From the NCBI GenBank assembly GCA_964611525.1, contig CAZTAL010000020.1:27121-91120 (forward strand): 64,000 nt of DNA, given 5' to 3'. Below are positions 28,601 to 36,774 of this stretch, piece after piece. The first letter of the stretch is position 1; each line of letters begins with the position of its first letter. The DNA comes from JAAYJR01 sp964611525 (GTDB lineage Bacteria; Bacteroidota; Bacteroidia; Bacteroidales; Prolixibacteraceae). The position numbers and the translations under genes are program-made. The notes beneath the pieces are model-generated. The model saw nothing but the letters and a program-made list of their open reading frames with translations, was not told the DNA's origin and did no database searches.

Positions 28601-28730
28601 GTGAATTCAAATCGGGGAATAGATCAACTCCCAGTTTTTCATATGAAATGTAACCGAGGAGAATAATTCCCAAAACTATCATTAATATAGTTACCGGATA
28701 ATTAACAGAAAATTGTGTTAATTTTTTCAT
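25641..28730 (-). CDS. RND efflux transporter, AcrB/SwrC-like
   Basis: A 1029-residue inner-membrane pump subunit with two homologous halves, each with a large periplasmic porter/docking loop. TM4 carries GMLVDNAIVVLEN (near 408) and TM10 GIAVNNSIIFVD (near 928), the SwrC/YerP-like pattern in which the second relay Asp and the TM10 Lys of AcrB are both Asn. The short TM-flanking motifs SQFESLIHPFTILLTIPLA and MTSITTVLALLPL are standard. It takes drugs, lipids or other amphiphiles from the periplasm or outer leaflet and passes them through the adaptor to the outer-membrane channel. Overlaps the adaptor stop by ATGA and the fusion gene start likewise. Confidence 0.95.
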   Translation of the reverse strand: MKKLTQFSVNYPVTILMIVLGIILLGYISYEKLGVDLFPDLNSPRIFVEIKSGERPPEEMEKQFVEDIEALAIRQSDVLQVSSITKVGTSQITVEYAWNKDMDEAFLDLQKALNTYSQDAEIDDLRITQHDPNTAPVMLIAVSHDDITDMNEIRKVAENYIRNELIRLEGVAEVELSGQEEAEVIITTDHYRLEAHGLTLDDISTRIQNFNRNVSGGRVSEMGLQYIVKGVRLLDEVEDFENLIVDYKSVRAESEGQRRVEMAPVFLRDVATVTIGNKEPANIVHFNGERCLGLSIYKETKFNTVRAVEQINDAMDDIQRALPGYSIQQVTNQGKFISSAIGEVQTTALLGILLAVFVLFLFLRRLGTTLIVSIAIPVSVIATFNLMYFNDLTINIMTLGGLALGAGMLVDNAIVVLENIFRNHENGLSVKDSAVNGTAEVGGAITASTLTTIIVFLPIVYLHGASGELFKDQAWTVAFSLLSSLFVAIFVIPTLYNHFYRNKKAPVKRRSLQVGGYGRFLDKVLKLKWIVVILAAALVAGSFMLVPSIGTEFMPKTETKEFTMHLKMSEGTKLQRTESTVKTIETIITNYLGDNLDKLYSHAGISASIAGYETSIFEGENTAQIQVILKDNTSMPTEQIIASLDKLTNDISGFEVTFSQEQSALQSILGTDEAPVVVEVRGEELDEIEGIVNDVRDKMLNINGLFNIQTSIEHGAPEVEVHVDRVRAGMYNVNINTIVTQMQDQLEGKNAGQLEKDGEMRDITIKVPEKGLNDIHNMTINSGNQEFRLSEIADISFGVSPKEIHRQNQSRTGRITAQLEGDIPLDHVAGTIRQETSEIDLPANYQILITGEEEKRQESMNSLGFALLLSIILVYMVMASQFESLIHPFTILLTIPLAVVGSILIFFFLDKTFNIMALIGLIMLAGIAVNNSIIFVDRINQLIREGLDRRAAILQAGQQRIRPIFMTSITTVLALLPLTFGFGESASLRSPMALAVIGGLITSTLLTLVVIPCVYDILDRVKSIFKKDS

Positions 28731-29785
28731 CTGATTATTTTAACTTTAGAATCGTCACGCAAGGTTTCAAATCCTTTAACTATAAGACGATCATTTTGTT
28801 CTAACCCTTCAAGCACTTCCACAAAATCCTGATTTTCAATACCTGTAGTTATGTACCTATCATCAGCAGCGCTATTTCTGCCAACAATAAACACATATTT
28901 ACCTCTGTTGCCTGTCAGTATGATATCTTTAGGTATAACCACAGTACTGTCTTTTTCATCCACAATAATATCAGCTTTAGCAAACATGCCCGGACGAAAT
29001 TTCAGTTCAGGATTTTCAATCTCAATAGTACCTGTAAACGTACGGGTTTCACTGCTTATAGCAGGGGAAAGCTCAACTACTTTGCCAATAAGGGTATCTT
29101 CCGGAAGTGTATAATTTGTAACAAGTACATTCTGACCGGTCTCTAGCTCTGTAATATTCTTTTCAGGAAGGTTTATTTCCATATACATTTCCCTATAGCT
29201 CATTATGGTAACCATATGCGAACCCGAGGCTACCCTTGTCCCTTCGGTATAATATGGCAATTCCACAATAATCCCTGAAAAAGAAACTGTAATGTTCATT
29301 TTTGCCAATTGTATCTGGGTGCCCTCATAGCTATAACGAGCATTAGTTTTGGATACCTCGGAATTACGCAATTCATAGAGTGTAACACCTCCCTTTTCAT
29401 AAAGCGATTTTTGCTTTTCATATTCCTGTTCAGCAATCTCCAGATTCAGTTTTACGGCTTCCAGAGCAATATTATTTTCATATTCCTCATTTTCCAGACG
29501 TATTATTACTTGTCCCTTATTAATTCTGTCTCCTAATTTATAAGGCCTTCCCGTGAGTGGATTATTTTGAAGATAATAATCACCTGCCATTTCAGAATTT
29601 AATTCCACTTCCCGGGTAGCCTTTACTGTTCCTGTAGTATTTACAAATTGCTGAATACTTTTGAGCTTAATATCTTCAACTGAAACAGGAACAGCAAGTT
29701 CAGCACTCTCTGATGTTCCCTGACTGTTACAAGAGGCCAGAAAAGCTATTAAGGCAATGACGGATAATAATCTTATATTCTTCAT
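28727..29785 (-). CDS. Efflux periplasmic adaptor lipoprotein (HlyD/MFP family)
   Basis: 352 residues. The signal ends in lipobox LASCNSQ, so the mature protein is lipid-anchored. Order: lipoyl/barrel-sandwich half (TREVELNSEMAGDYYLQN near 60), a short alpha-hairpin (about 100-155), second lipoyl half (MNITVSFSGIIVELPYYTEGT), beta-barrel and membrane-proximal domain (KFRPGMFAKADIIVDE). This is the standard adaptor linking an RND pump to a TolC-type channel. It lies between the outer-membrane factor and the first RND gene, overlapping the latter by ATGA, and could serve both pumps. Confidence 0.94.
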   Translation of the reverse strand: MKNIRLLSVIALIAFLASCNSQGTSESAELAVPVSVEDIKLKSIQQFVNTTGTVKATREVELNSEMAGDYYLQNNPLTGRPYKLGDRINKGQVIIRLENEEYENNIALEAVKLNLEIAEQEYEKQKSLYEKGGVTLYELRNSEVSKTNARYSYEGTQIQLAKMNITVSFSGIIVELPYYTEGTRVASGSHMVTIMSYREMYMEINLPEKNITELETGQNVLVTNYTLPEDTLIGKVVELSPAISSETRTFTGTIEIENPELKFRPGMFAKADIIVDEKDSTVVIPKDIILTGNRGKYVFIVGRNSAADDRYITTGIENQDFVEVLEGLEQNDRLIVKGFETLRDDSKVKIIR

Positions 29786-29794
29786 AATTGTTCT

Positions 29795-31303
29795 CTATTT
29801 ATTTTCTTCATTTTTAAAAAGTTCTGTGGGAACCACAGGTTGATTTTTCTCGAAATCATAAAGACTTTGAATTTTCAGATTCAATAATTCAATCTTATAA
29901 TTAATAAGTGCCTGTATATATGCAAATTTTTTCTCTGAAAGCTGTGTTTGAAAGAGGTTCAGATCCATGCTGGTAAGATCACCGTTCTCGTATCTTTCTA
30001 AATTAATTTCATAAGTTAACTGAGCATTATTCTGACTTTGTTCAGCAATTTCAATCTGGTTCAATTGATTTTGTAAGTTGCGGTATGCCTGCCTAATCCC
30101 AATAATGATTTGTTTCCTCTCCTCATCGAGACCGAGTTTCTCTGACTCAATAGCAGCTTCCTGCGCAGCAATACGTGCTTTTTTCTCCCCCCAGTCGAAA
30201 AGTGGTATACTAAAACTTACTCCAACCGAGGGACTATTAGTTGGTGCATCAAATATCTGATCAAGATCTGGATTATCACCCGAAATGCCAAGACGAAGAT
30301 TTATCTCCCCCTTAAATTCATTCAATGACTTTGTTCTGATCATCTCAAACTGACTCGATTCAACGTCAATTTCCCTTTGCCGCAACTCAAGCCTCGATTC
30401 CAATCCGTTATCAATGGCCTTATCCATATCTACTTCCACAGGATTAAGCCCAATATCAGCCAATATAGAAAAATCCTCATACAAATCCATACCCAGATAA
30501 AGTTTTAACTGATCCTTTGCATTTTCCAATGTTACCTGGCGGTTTTGGACAGTAGACTGTGAGGTAGACAAGTTTAGTTCTGCCTGATAAAATTCCTCCT
30601 TTGCAGCCAGTCCGGCCTCAACCTTATTAATGATTATCTCATAACTGTTAAGTGTATTTTCAAGTTCATCTTTTGCTATATTAAGATTCATCTGTGCCAT
30701 GTAAACGTTATAAAAAAATTCAGTAACATTCCTTTCAAGGTTCAAATGCTGCAAAGCATAACTGATATTTGCATTTTCAAAATTCAGCTCAAGCTCTTTA
30801 AGTTCTAAATCCAGTCTGTTGTATGTGAAAACAGGCTGATTAAAATTCAGATAAAGATTATTAAAAAAGACCTTACTTTCCGGATTAGTAACTGCGGCAT
30901 CCGAAAAACTTCTTTGCCACCCGAATTCATTAGTAAGCGACAGAGTACCATCAGTCAGCAGGATAGGTTGTTCAACCCTGAAAAGCGCATTAGTCTCAAA
31001 GTTCTCATTAGTATACCATTCTGACACTCTTGTATCGAACCGTCTGTTACGGCTAAACCGGACAGGCGATATATCCAGAGAAAAATGGGATTTAAGGGCC
31101 GCCCTCTGAGCTTCCAGATTTTTTTGGTAGCGCTCAAGATTCAAAAGTGATCTTCGCAGATCAGGACTCCCCGTTTCTGCAATCTGGATTGCCTTGTCGA
31201 GGGTAAGTATCTCCTGTGCCCCCCCATGAAAGGAAATCCATAATGCTACCATTCCAGGGAGAACCAGTTTCACAATATGTTTAATTTTACCACAAAACAT
31301 CAT
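29795..31303 (-). CDS. TolC-family outer-membrane efflux protein
   Basis: 502 residues with an N-terminal signal peptide (cleavage after SFHGGAQ). Two repeats of long alpha-hairpins and short beta segments, as in TolC: ILTLDKAIQIAETGSPDLRR opens repeat 1, and the typical PSVGVSFSIPLFDWGEKKAR opens repeat 2 near residue 345, followed by a helix with QAYRNLQNQLNQIEIAEQ. It forms the outer-membrane exit duct for the adaptor and pumps encoded 9 nt downstream. It lies 24 nt after the large ABC permease fusion. Confidence 0.93.
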   Translation of the reverse strand: MMFCGKIKHIVKLVLPGMVALWISFHGGAQEILTLDKAIQIAETGSPDLRRSLLNLERYQKNLEAQRAALKSHFSLDISPVRFSRNRRFDTRVSEWYTNENFETNALFRVEQPILLTDGTLSLTNEFGWQRSFSDAAVTNPESKVFFNNLYLNFNQPVFTYNRLDLELKELELNFENANISYALQHLNLERNVTEFFYNVYMAQMNLNIAKDELENTLNSYEIIINKVEAGLAAKEEFYQAELNLSTSQSTVQNRQVTLENAKDQLKLYLGMDLYEDFSILADIGLNPVEVDMDKAIDNGLESRLELRQREIDVESSQFEMIRTKSLNEFKGEINLRLGISGDNPDLDQIFDAPTNSPSVGVSFSIPLFDWGEKKARIAAQEAAIESEKLGLDEERKQIIIGIRQAYRNLQNQLNQIEIAEQSQNNAQLTYEINLERYENGDLTSMDLNLFQTQLSEKKFAYIQALINYKIELLNLKIQSLYDFEKNQPVVPTELFKNEENK

Positions 31304-31327
31304 ATTTGAATATTTAATTTAATTAAT

Positions 31328-34300
31328 TTATAACTTAACAAGTCTCACCGCATCGGCAAAAACTATTCGTGAATCAGATTTATTAGTAAGTTCGATGAGC
31401 GCCGTATCAGGAGAAAAATAATATGACCCCAGATGATTCCAGCCTTCATCGGCACCGCGAATGGAAAGTGACTGTTCTTCAGCACCATCATCACCATGAA
31501 TTATAAAGTGATATTCTCCTCCTTCATCACTTCTGCCTCTTCGTCTAACCCCCCTATGTTTATATAAATGATAATAAACATCATAATAGCCCTTTTCAAA
31601 AACAGGGACGTGCCACTTTGCCTTTAGAGATCCATCGCCAGATTTAATATAATGTCCTGAACGGATATACTCTCCATAAAATTCAGTATCGGTTACAGGA
31701 GTCCAGTTAGTGGGTGGCCGCCAAAAGATCATTCCTGAATATTTTACATTTGTCCCTTCTTCTTTGAGGATAAGCCTTTCCAGAAAACTTATATTATCAG
31801 TTTCTGTTATTTCAAATTCAGGATCTTCATTGTCTATAATTATTTCTCCGGGCAATTCGGTTTGTACAGGTTGGTCAACAATTTCTTCCCCTTCATATGG
31901 AACGGCCTTAGGATCTTCCTCGATATCATGTAACCCATCCATTAATAATTGTGGAATATTCTGGGAGGTAAGTGTGTTGATCATATACATTCTCGGTTCG
32001 GCATCAAGAAGGTAAGTAACTTGTTTGGTCTGGTGGGATGCCAGATAAACCAATTTGTTTACCATATCATCATTGCCACCCGGACCAAAACCAAAACCTC
32101 TTCCGCGCCCACCACCTTCCAACCTGAATGAAACTTTGACAATTCCTTCGGTATCAGCAAAATTAGTTATCTTGAAAGACACTCTTGTCTTCATCATGTT
32201 ACCGGTTTTAACTTTCACAGCTTCCACATCTGAAAACAGATACCCTGGCAATGATTTAGCCTTGAACCACTCATCCATCATTGGGGATAGTTCAATATTG
32301 AACTCATTTTTTATGCGTTCATCGAATTGCTCGAAAGTAATATTTTTAAACCGGCATTCAATCAATACATTTCTCAGGAAATCCTCAAATTCCTCCTGAC
32401 CGGCTTTCCATTCCACCATAGAGAACAAAACTTCACCTTTCAGTTTAATGACATTATCTATTATCTTTTTCTGGTCAGGATCAGCGAGAATTTCCTCAAA
32501 TGTACTATCCTGTAATGCAATATTTGCCAGTTCGTCATCACTCATTCCCTGCATATTACGCATAAATCCGGAACGCATGTCCATTGTCTGGCTTTTCAGG
32601 TAAGCCTCAAATATCCGGTTTGTAATAGGCCATCTATCAGACTGTATATTGTTCTGAAAATTATATAACATGGGAAAAACAAAATGAGGATTAGGAAACT
32701 CCTCAACACTGAAAGTCCCCCGTCCGCCCCGGAAATCCCTTGACTGTTCACGAGTAAAGACTCCAAGGAATTCAAACAAAGTGCGTATTTCAATATCCCT
32801 GGGCGTCATCGTATTTCCACCCCGTCCCCACCTCTTCATTCTTTTTTTCATACCTTCGAAGTCCGCTTCACGTATAAGATAGCCCTTTTCCGGTATCAAA
32901 ACCTGTTCAGGCTGAATAAATTCCTGACGTGATGTCCATGAACGTTCAAAAGATTTAAACTGAGCCGGCACTTCTACCAGAAAAAGCCTGTCAAAGACAT
33001 AATCAAGATTATAGCTCCTTTCAAAATCACCTAAACGCTCGTTAACCAAAGTAGCTATAGTATCTTTAGTCTCGGGAAAATCATCGGAAAAATAATCATG
33101 TCCCTTTATATACCATATACCATAATCAATACTATCTTTTACGAAATCTGCCTTCTGGTATCTCCCAACAGCCAAAGAAATTTGTATTAAAGAAACCTTG
33201 TTTTTAAAAGAAAAATGTCCTGATGAAATTTCAACCATTTCCCCTTGTGATATAGCCTGTAATCCGGGTTTTGTTTGGACTTCAAGGTCGAAATCGATAA
33301 ACTCTGTCTGATTCCATCTTACATCCTCAGTGCTGTATGTAACCCCTGCTTTGGGGTACCAGTTTGTCTCCGGTGTTAATAATACATATTCAGGAGTTAT
33401 AAATGCATATCTTTTATCAACATTCAAAACAAATTTTCCGTATTTCTCCTGCCGTACTTCTTCGCTTATATCCAGATAGCAAAATGTTTCATCAATACTG
33501 CCGTAATAGCCGATTTCTATACTGGCTACCGTGCCCGCCGGCATATCTATTCCCTGATCAGCCATGATAAGGTGTTGTTCACGGCTAAATGGCTTTTCCT
33601 TCCCGTTAACTTTAAAATTCCTCACCATTAAACCGCTATTAAGACTAAAAATAAGTTTATTAAGTGAGTCTGCATTATCATTTCTCACCAATATTCGTGA
33701 CGACGCTTCTATTGTGCCGCCTTTATGATCCAATGTAATAGAATGTTTAACGACAGAAGGTAATCTTTCTTTCACATATTTATTATTCAGAGCTATTGCT
33801 TCGGCACGAATCATTTCATTTGTCCTGAACTGATCAATATGGCGATATCCCAGATAACCGGCAACACCAAAAAAAATGAGCGCAAAAATAAGAGAAAAAA
33901 CAGTCATTGATTTCGATTGAGGAAGTCTCTTCAGCAAAAAAATAGTCAGGAAAATAAAACTAATCCCCAATGAAAAATAGATACCACGATGTATAAGTAC
34001 CTTTTCAATATTTCCCATACCTGTTATATCGGAAATAAGCATAGGAATATTAAAGGACATATAGTCAAATATATAATAATATTTAGCCTCAAGCAGAAAA
34101 AGGGTGATACCTATATAACCAAGGATGAGCACAAAGGTAATAGCCTGATTACGTATAACGCTCATAAGCAAAAATGAGAGTCCCATGATAAAAACCAGAG
34201 TGGGTATGCTGATAAGCAGAAGATAAATTCCATATGCAGGCCAGCTTACAGGTGTATCCTGAGCAAGCATATTAAAGATCAGGGCCATAAATACCACTGC

Positions 34301-34672
34301 AATATTTAATACCAAAAATACCTGCAAGTTCCCCCAGGTTTTTCCAATGACATATTCCCCGTTAGTCATTGACCTCATATAGATGACCTCGGTAGTATCA
34401 AGCTTTTTATCCCGCTTAAGAAAATCAGATGCAAGAAATACCGCTATAACTGCCTGTGCAACATTCAATATCAGCAAGTTAACGTAAGGTATAGCTGCCG
34501 GAATACTGCGCATAGCCCATCCTTGATCACCGCCACCCTGAATTATCATCCCAAAATTCATCCCGAAAAGAACCAGCAGGGAAAGAATGCTGAAGATGCG
34601 AAAAAACCAACTACGCAATAATGTTTTTCGCTCATATTTTGCAATAGAAAATATATTATGAAGTGAAATCAT
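31328..34672 (-). CDS. ABC permease fused to degenerate M1-like region and golvesin-type C-terminal domain
   Basis: 1114 residues. Residues 1-285 hold about seven membrane helices of an ABC-2 permease. About 300-860 matches the plan of permease/M1-aminopeptidase fusions (beta domain with WYPKAGVTY and SLAVGRYQKADF, then a helical region), but the HExxH zinc motif is absent; the equivalent stretch reads ERSWTSRQEFIQ, so peptidase activity is unlikely. About 860-985 is a beta segment and an acidic linker. About 990-1114 ends WNHLGSYYFSPDTALIEL and IVFADAVRLVKL, which I recognise as a golvesin/xanthan-lyase C-terminal-like carbohydrate or surface-binding domain. The soluble part should be periplasmic. 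Its ATPase is encoded immediately upstream (11-nt gap). Likely a large periplasmic scaffold of the exporter. Confidence 0.85.
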   Translation of the reverse strand: MISLHNIFSIAKYERKTLLRSWFFRIFSILSLLVLFGMNFGMIIQGGGDQGWAMRSIPAAIPYVNLLILNVAQAVIAVFLASDFLKRDKKLDTTEVIYMRSMTNGEYVIGKTWGNLQVFLVLNIAVVFMALIFNMLAQDTPVSWPAYGIYLLLISIPTLVFIMGLSFLLMSVIRNQAITFVLILGYIGITLFLLEAKYYYIFDYMSFNIPMLISDITGMGNIEKVLIHRGIYFSLGISFIFLTIFLLKRLPQSKSMTVFSLIFALIFFGVAGYLGYRHIDQFRTNEMIRAEAIALNNKYVKERLPSVVKHSITLDHKGGTIEASSRILVRNDNADSLNKLIFSLNSGLMVRNFKVNGKEKPFSREQHLIMADQGIDMPAGTVASIEIGYYGSIDETFCYLDISEEVRQEKYGKFVLNVDKRYAFITPEYVLLTPETNWYPKAGVTYSTEDVRWNQTEFIDFDLEVQTKPGLQAISQGEMVEISSGHFSFKNKVSLIQISLAVGRYQKADFVKDSIDYGIWYIKGHDYFSDDFPETKDTIATLVNERLGDFERSYNLDYVFDRLFLVEVPAQFKSFERSWTSRQEFIQPEQVLIPEKGYLIREADFEGMKKRMKRWGRGGNTMTPRDIEIRTLFEFLGVFTREQSRDFRGGRGTFSVEEFPNPHFVFPMLYNFQNNIQSDRWPITNRIFEAYLKSQTMDMRSGFMRNMQGMSDDELANIALQDSTFEEILADPDQKKIIDNVIKLKGEVLFSMVEWKAGQEEFEDFLRNVLIECRFKNITFEQFDERIKNEFNIELSPMMDEWFKAKSLPGYLFSDVEAVKVKTGNMMKTRVSFKITNFADTEGIVKVSFRLEGGGRGRGFGFGPGGNDDMVNKLVYLASHQTKQVTYLLDAEPRMYMINTLTSQNIPQLLMDGLHDIEEDPKAVPYEGEEIVDQPVQTELPGEIIIDNEDPEFEITETDNISFLERLILKEEGTNVKYSGMIFWRPPTNWTPVTDTEFYGEYIRSGHYIKSGDGSLKAKWHVPVFEKGYYDVYYHLYKHRGVRRRGRSDEGGEYHFIIHGDDGAEEQSLSIRGADEGWNHLGSYYFSPDTALIELTNKSDSRIVFADAVRLVKL

Positions 34673-34683
34673 TCTTAGCTGAA

Positions 34684-35586
34684 TTAATTATTAAGAAATT
34701 GATTAAGTCTATTTTCCATAAAATGTACGTATGCATGTTCAAGATTAGGTTCTATTTGCTTTCCGTAGTATCCGTTAATACTTTCTGCCACTACCTGAAC
34801 TTCCCACCCTCCTTCAGTAGGGATTGTAGATATAACAGGGAATTTTTCATTAATCTCAAGATACTCTGCTTCAGTTGCTTGAATAAGCCATACATTTCCC
34901 TCGGCTTCTTTTATCAACTCCTCCGGCGAACCGTTAAAAGCCAGAGTACCTTTGTTCAAAAGAGCCATATTATTGCAGGTACTTGAAATATCCCCAACTA
35001 TGTGTGTTGAAAGAATTATAATTACATCACGTGTACTTATTGCAGAAAGTAAATTCCTGAACCGTATACGTTCTTCCGGATCAAGTCCTGTAGTGGGTTC
35101 GTCAACGATTATAATTTGGGGATTATTAATAAGCGCCTGAGCTATTCCCAGTCTTCGTTTCATACCTCCGGAAAGTTTATTGGCGTTGCGGTCGCGAGCT
35201 TCAAAAAGGCCTACTTCCTCAAGCATTTGATCAACAGCAGCACGACGCGCAGGGCCATTCTTCATTCCTGCCAGACGGGCAGTATAATCAAGAAATTCAT
35301 AAGTTTTCAATTTTGAAAAAAAACTGAAATCCTGTGGAAGATAACCGAGCATTGCTCTTATTTCACGACGGTGTCTAGCCAGATCAAAATCATTTACTGT
35401 TACCTTACCGTTGGTTGGTTTCATTAATGTAACCAAAATACGCATAAGCGTGGATTTACCTGCACCATTAGGCCCAAGCAATCCGAACATACCATTGGGA
35501 ATCTCCAGATTCAAATTCTTTAAAGCATAATTCCCATTAGGATATATCTTATTTAAATTTTCAATTTTAATATGCACAATTATCAT
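34684..35586 (-). CDS. ABC transporter ATP-binding protein
   Basis: 300 residues, first gene of the operon. Walker A GPNGAGKST (near 42), Q-loop GYLPQDF, signature SGGMKRR, Walker B IIIVDEPTTGLD, switch His in LSTHIVGDIS. The C-terminal 60 residues form the beta-rich extension typical of ABC-2 exporter ATPases, ending LEHAYVHFMEN, and the fusion protein's ATPase ends similarly (LEDAYLCLLKN), so the two ATPases are close relatives. It energises the permease fusion encoded next. Start chosen at the first ATG; a GTG four codons in would also fit. Confidence 0.95.
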   Translation of the reverse strand: MIIVHIKIENLNKIYPNGNYALKNLNLEIPNGMFGLLGPNGAGKSTLMRILVTLMKPTNGKVTVNDFDLARHRREIRAMLGYLPQDFSFFSKLKTYEFLDYTARLAGMKNGPARRAAVDQMLEEVGLFEARDRNANKLSGGMKRRLGIAQALINNPQIIIVDEPTTGLDPEERIRFRNLLSAISTRDVIIILSTHIVGDISSTCNNMALLNKGTLAFNGSPEELIKEAEGNVWLIQATEAEYLEINEKFPVISTIPTEGGWEVQVVAESINGYYGKQIEPNLEHAYVHFMENRLNQFLNN

Positions 35587-35674
35587 TCAATTTGGTAAAA
35601 CACTTTTTGGACTTTTATGCTATAACATAGTTTAAAACTTATAAAAAAAAATTTGAATGTAACGGTAATTATTA

Positions 35675-35726
35675 CAAAGTTAGCTCTCATGAATCTATTA
35701 TAAAAAGGAGTCATGCACCCTTTTTA
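35675..35726 (-). promoter_or_regulatory. Promoter and palindromic site of the efflux operon
   Basis: On the minus strand an exact -7 box TAACTTTG (35675-35682) follows a T-rich -33 element (35703-35706) after 20 nt. The -33 lies inside an 8-bp inverted repeat TAAAAAGG / CCTTTTTA (35701-35708 and 35719-35726, 10-nt spacer), a plausible operator. Predicted leader of about 80 nt before the first ATG. No regulator gene is adjacent. Confidence 0.55.
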
Positions 35727-36232
35727 AACAAAAAATTAATTTATTAAATTGATTTTTAGTTAATTATAAAAAATATTGAGGGCAATCTAAAAAATATATT
35801 TCGTAATCAAATTTCAATAAAAAGTAATTGAGCAAAAATTTAGAAATTGATATTCAAAGATTTACAATTTATTATTTATACAGCATTATTGAAATATTTT
35901 TGTTTTCAGGCTTTATGGAGCAAGCGCAATATTAAAATATTAATAATAGAAATTTAATTTACATACTTAGGCATTATTACGAAATAACCTGAACATTTTC
36001 AGACTTGCCGGCGAACTTTCAAAATCAGACTTTCAACTTACACTGGTAATCATTCGCTCCTTCCTCTCACATAAACTTTTTTTTTAAAAAACATTTACTT
36101 TTGTGCAAACTAGTCAAGCACTTTCTCATTATAATGCTTATTCTTATCATGACGAGTTCTTTCTCATACCTTTGATGCATTTTATCTATAGTGAGAAAAA
36201 TTTTTTAAAAAAAGTTCATGTTTATTTCATGT
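35727..36232. other. AT-rich intergenic region
   Basis: About 500 nt with very high AT content between the efflux operon promoter and the next gene's terminator. No convincing ORF, RNA gene or repeat except two AGATGGAATC motifs just beyond its end. Confidence 0.4.
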
Positions 36233-36250
36233 AGATGGAATCCTAACTGA

Positions 36251-36278
36251 AAAAGACGCCATCTTTTTATTTAGATGG
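36251..36278 (-). terminator. Terminator of small secreted protein gene
   Basis: Minus-strand stem CCATCT/AGATGG (36259-36264 and 36273-36278) with an 8-nt A-rich loop followed by CGTCTTTTT. It lies about 45 nt after the gene stop. The stem contains the AGATGGAATC motif also seen elsewhere in the window. Confidence 0.5.
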
Positions 36279-36319
36279 AATCTTTCCCTTTGCACAAATT
36301 TCACATCAGACCTGAAAAT

Positions 36320-36694
36320 TTATTTAATTTTTTCGGCTGTGAAATTCATCTTACCTTCAGAGGTATTAACATTTCCCTTCATTGCCCCTTCTTCAACATC
36401 AGCTTTTACCGTGATGTACTCATAGTCAATGTAAAGGCCCAGTGTTAATTTACCCTCCTCATAGCTTACTTCTTTCAACTTAACCTTATACCCATCGGAA
36501 AATTTTACTTCCCCGGATAATTCATTGTTCTCTTCAGTAAAACTTATAACTCCCTGCTGGTACCCATAAGGGGCATTTGGAACTTCATATTTCCATTCCC
36601 CAACAACATCGTTGTTGTCAGACGAAACTGCTGCATTTGATGTTATTGCTATAAATGCCGCAAACAATAAAGTGAAAACAAAAAACTTTTTCAT
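36320..36694 (-). CDS. Small secreted beta-rich protein
   Basis: 124 residues with a clear signal peptide (MKKFFVFTLLFAAFIAITSNA, written here in two halves MKKFFVFTLL and FAAFIAITSNA). The mature 100 residues open with VVGEWKYEVPNAPYGYQ and alternate acidic beta strands, ending GKMNFTAEKIK; the pattern resembles a small lipocalin-like or GWxxE barrel that binds a hydrophobic ligand, but I cannot name a family. It has its own promoter and terminator, so it is an independent unit. It lies between the efflux operon and the rhodanese operon. Confidence 0.7.
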   Translation of the reverse strand: MKKFFVFTLLFAAFIAITSNAAVSSDNNDVVGEWKYEVPNAPYGYQQGVISFTEENNELSGEVKFSDGYKVKLKEVSYEEGKLTLGLYIDYEYITVKADVEEGAMKGNVNTSEGKMNFTAEKIK

Positions 36695-36724
36695 TTTTAT
36701 AATATTTTAAAATTATACCTTTTA

Positions 36725-36756
36725 CAAAGGTCAGACAGATTAATAACAATAACAAA
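36725..36756 (-). promoter_or_regulatory. Promoter of small secreted protein gene
   Basis: On the minus strand, TTTG (36753-36756), a 20-nt spacer, then GACCTTTG (36725-36732), one mismatch from the TAnnTTTG consensus. The start of transcription would be about 25 nt before the ATG. Confidence 0.6.
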
Positions 36757-36774
36757 AAACAGGGGTAGAAAGTT

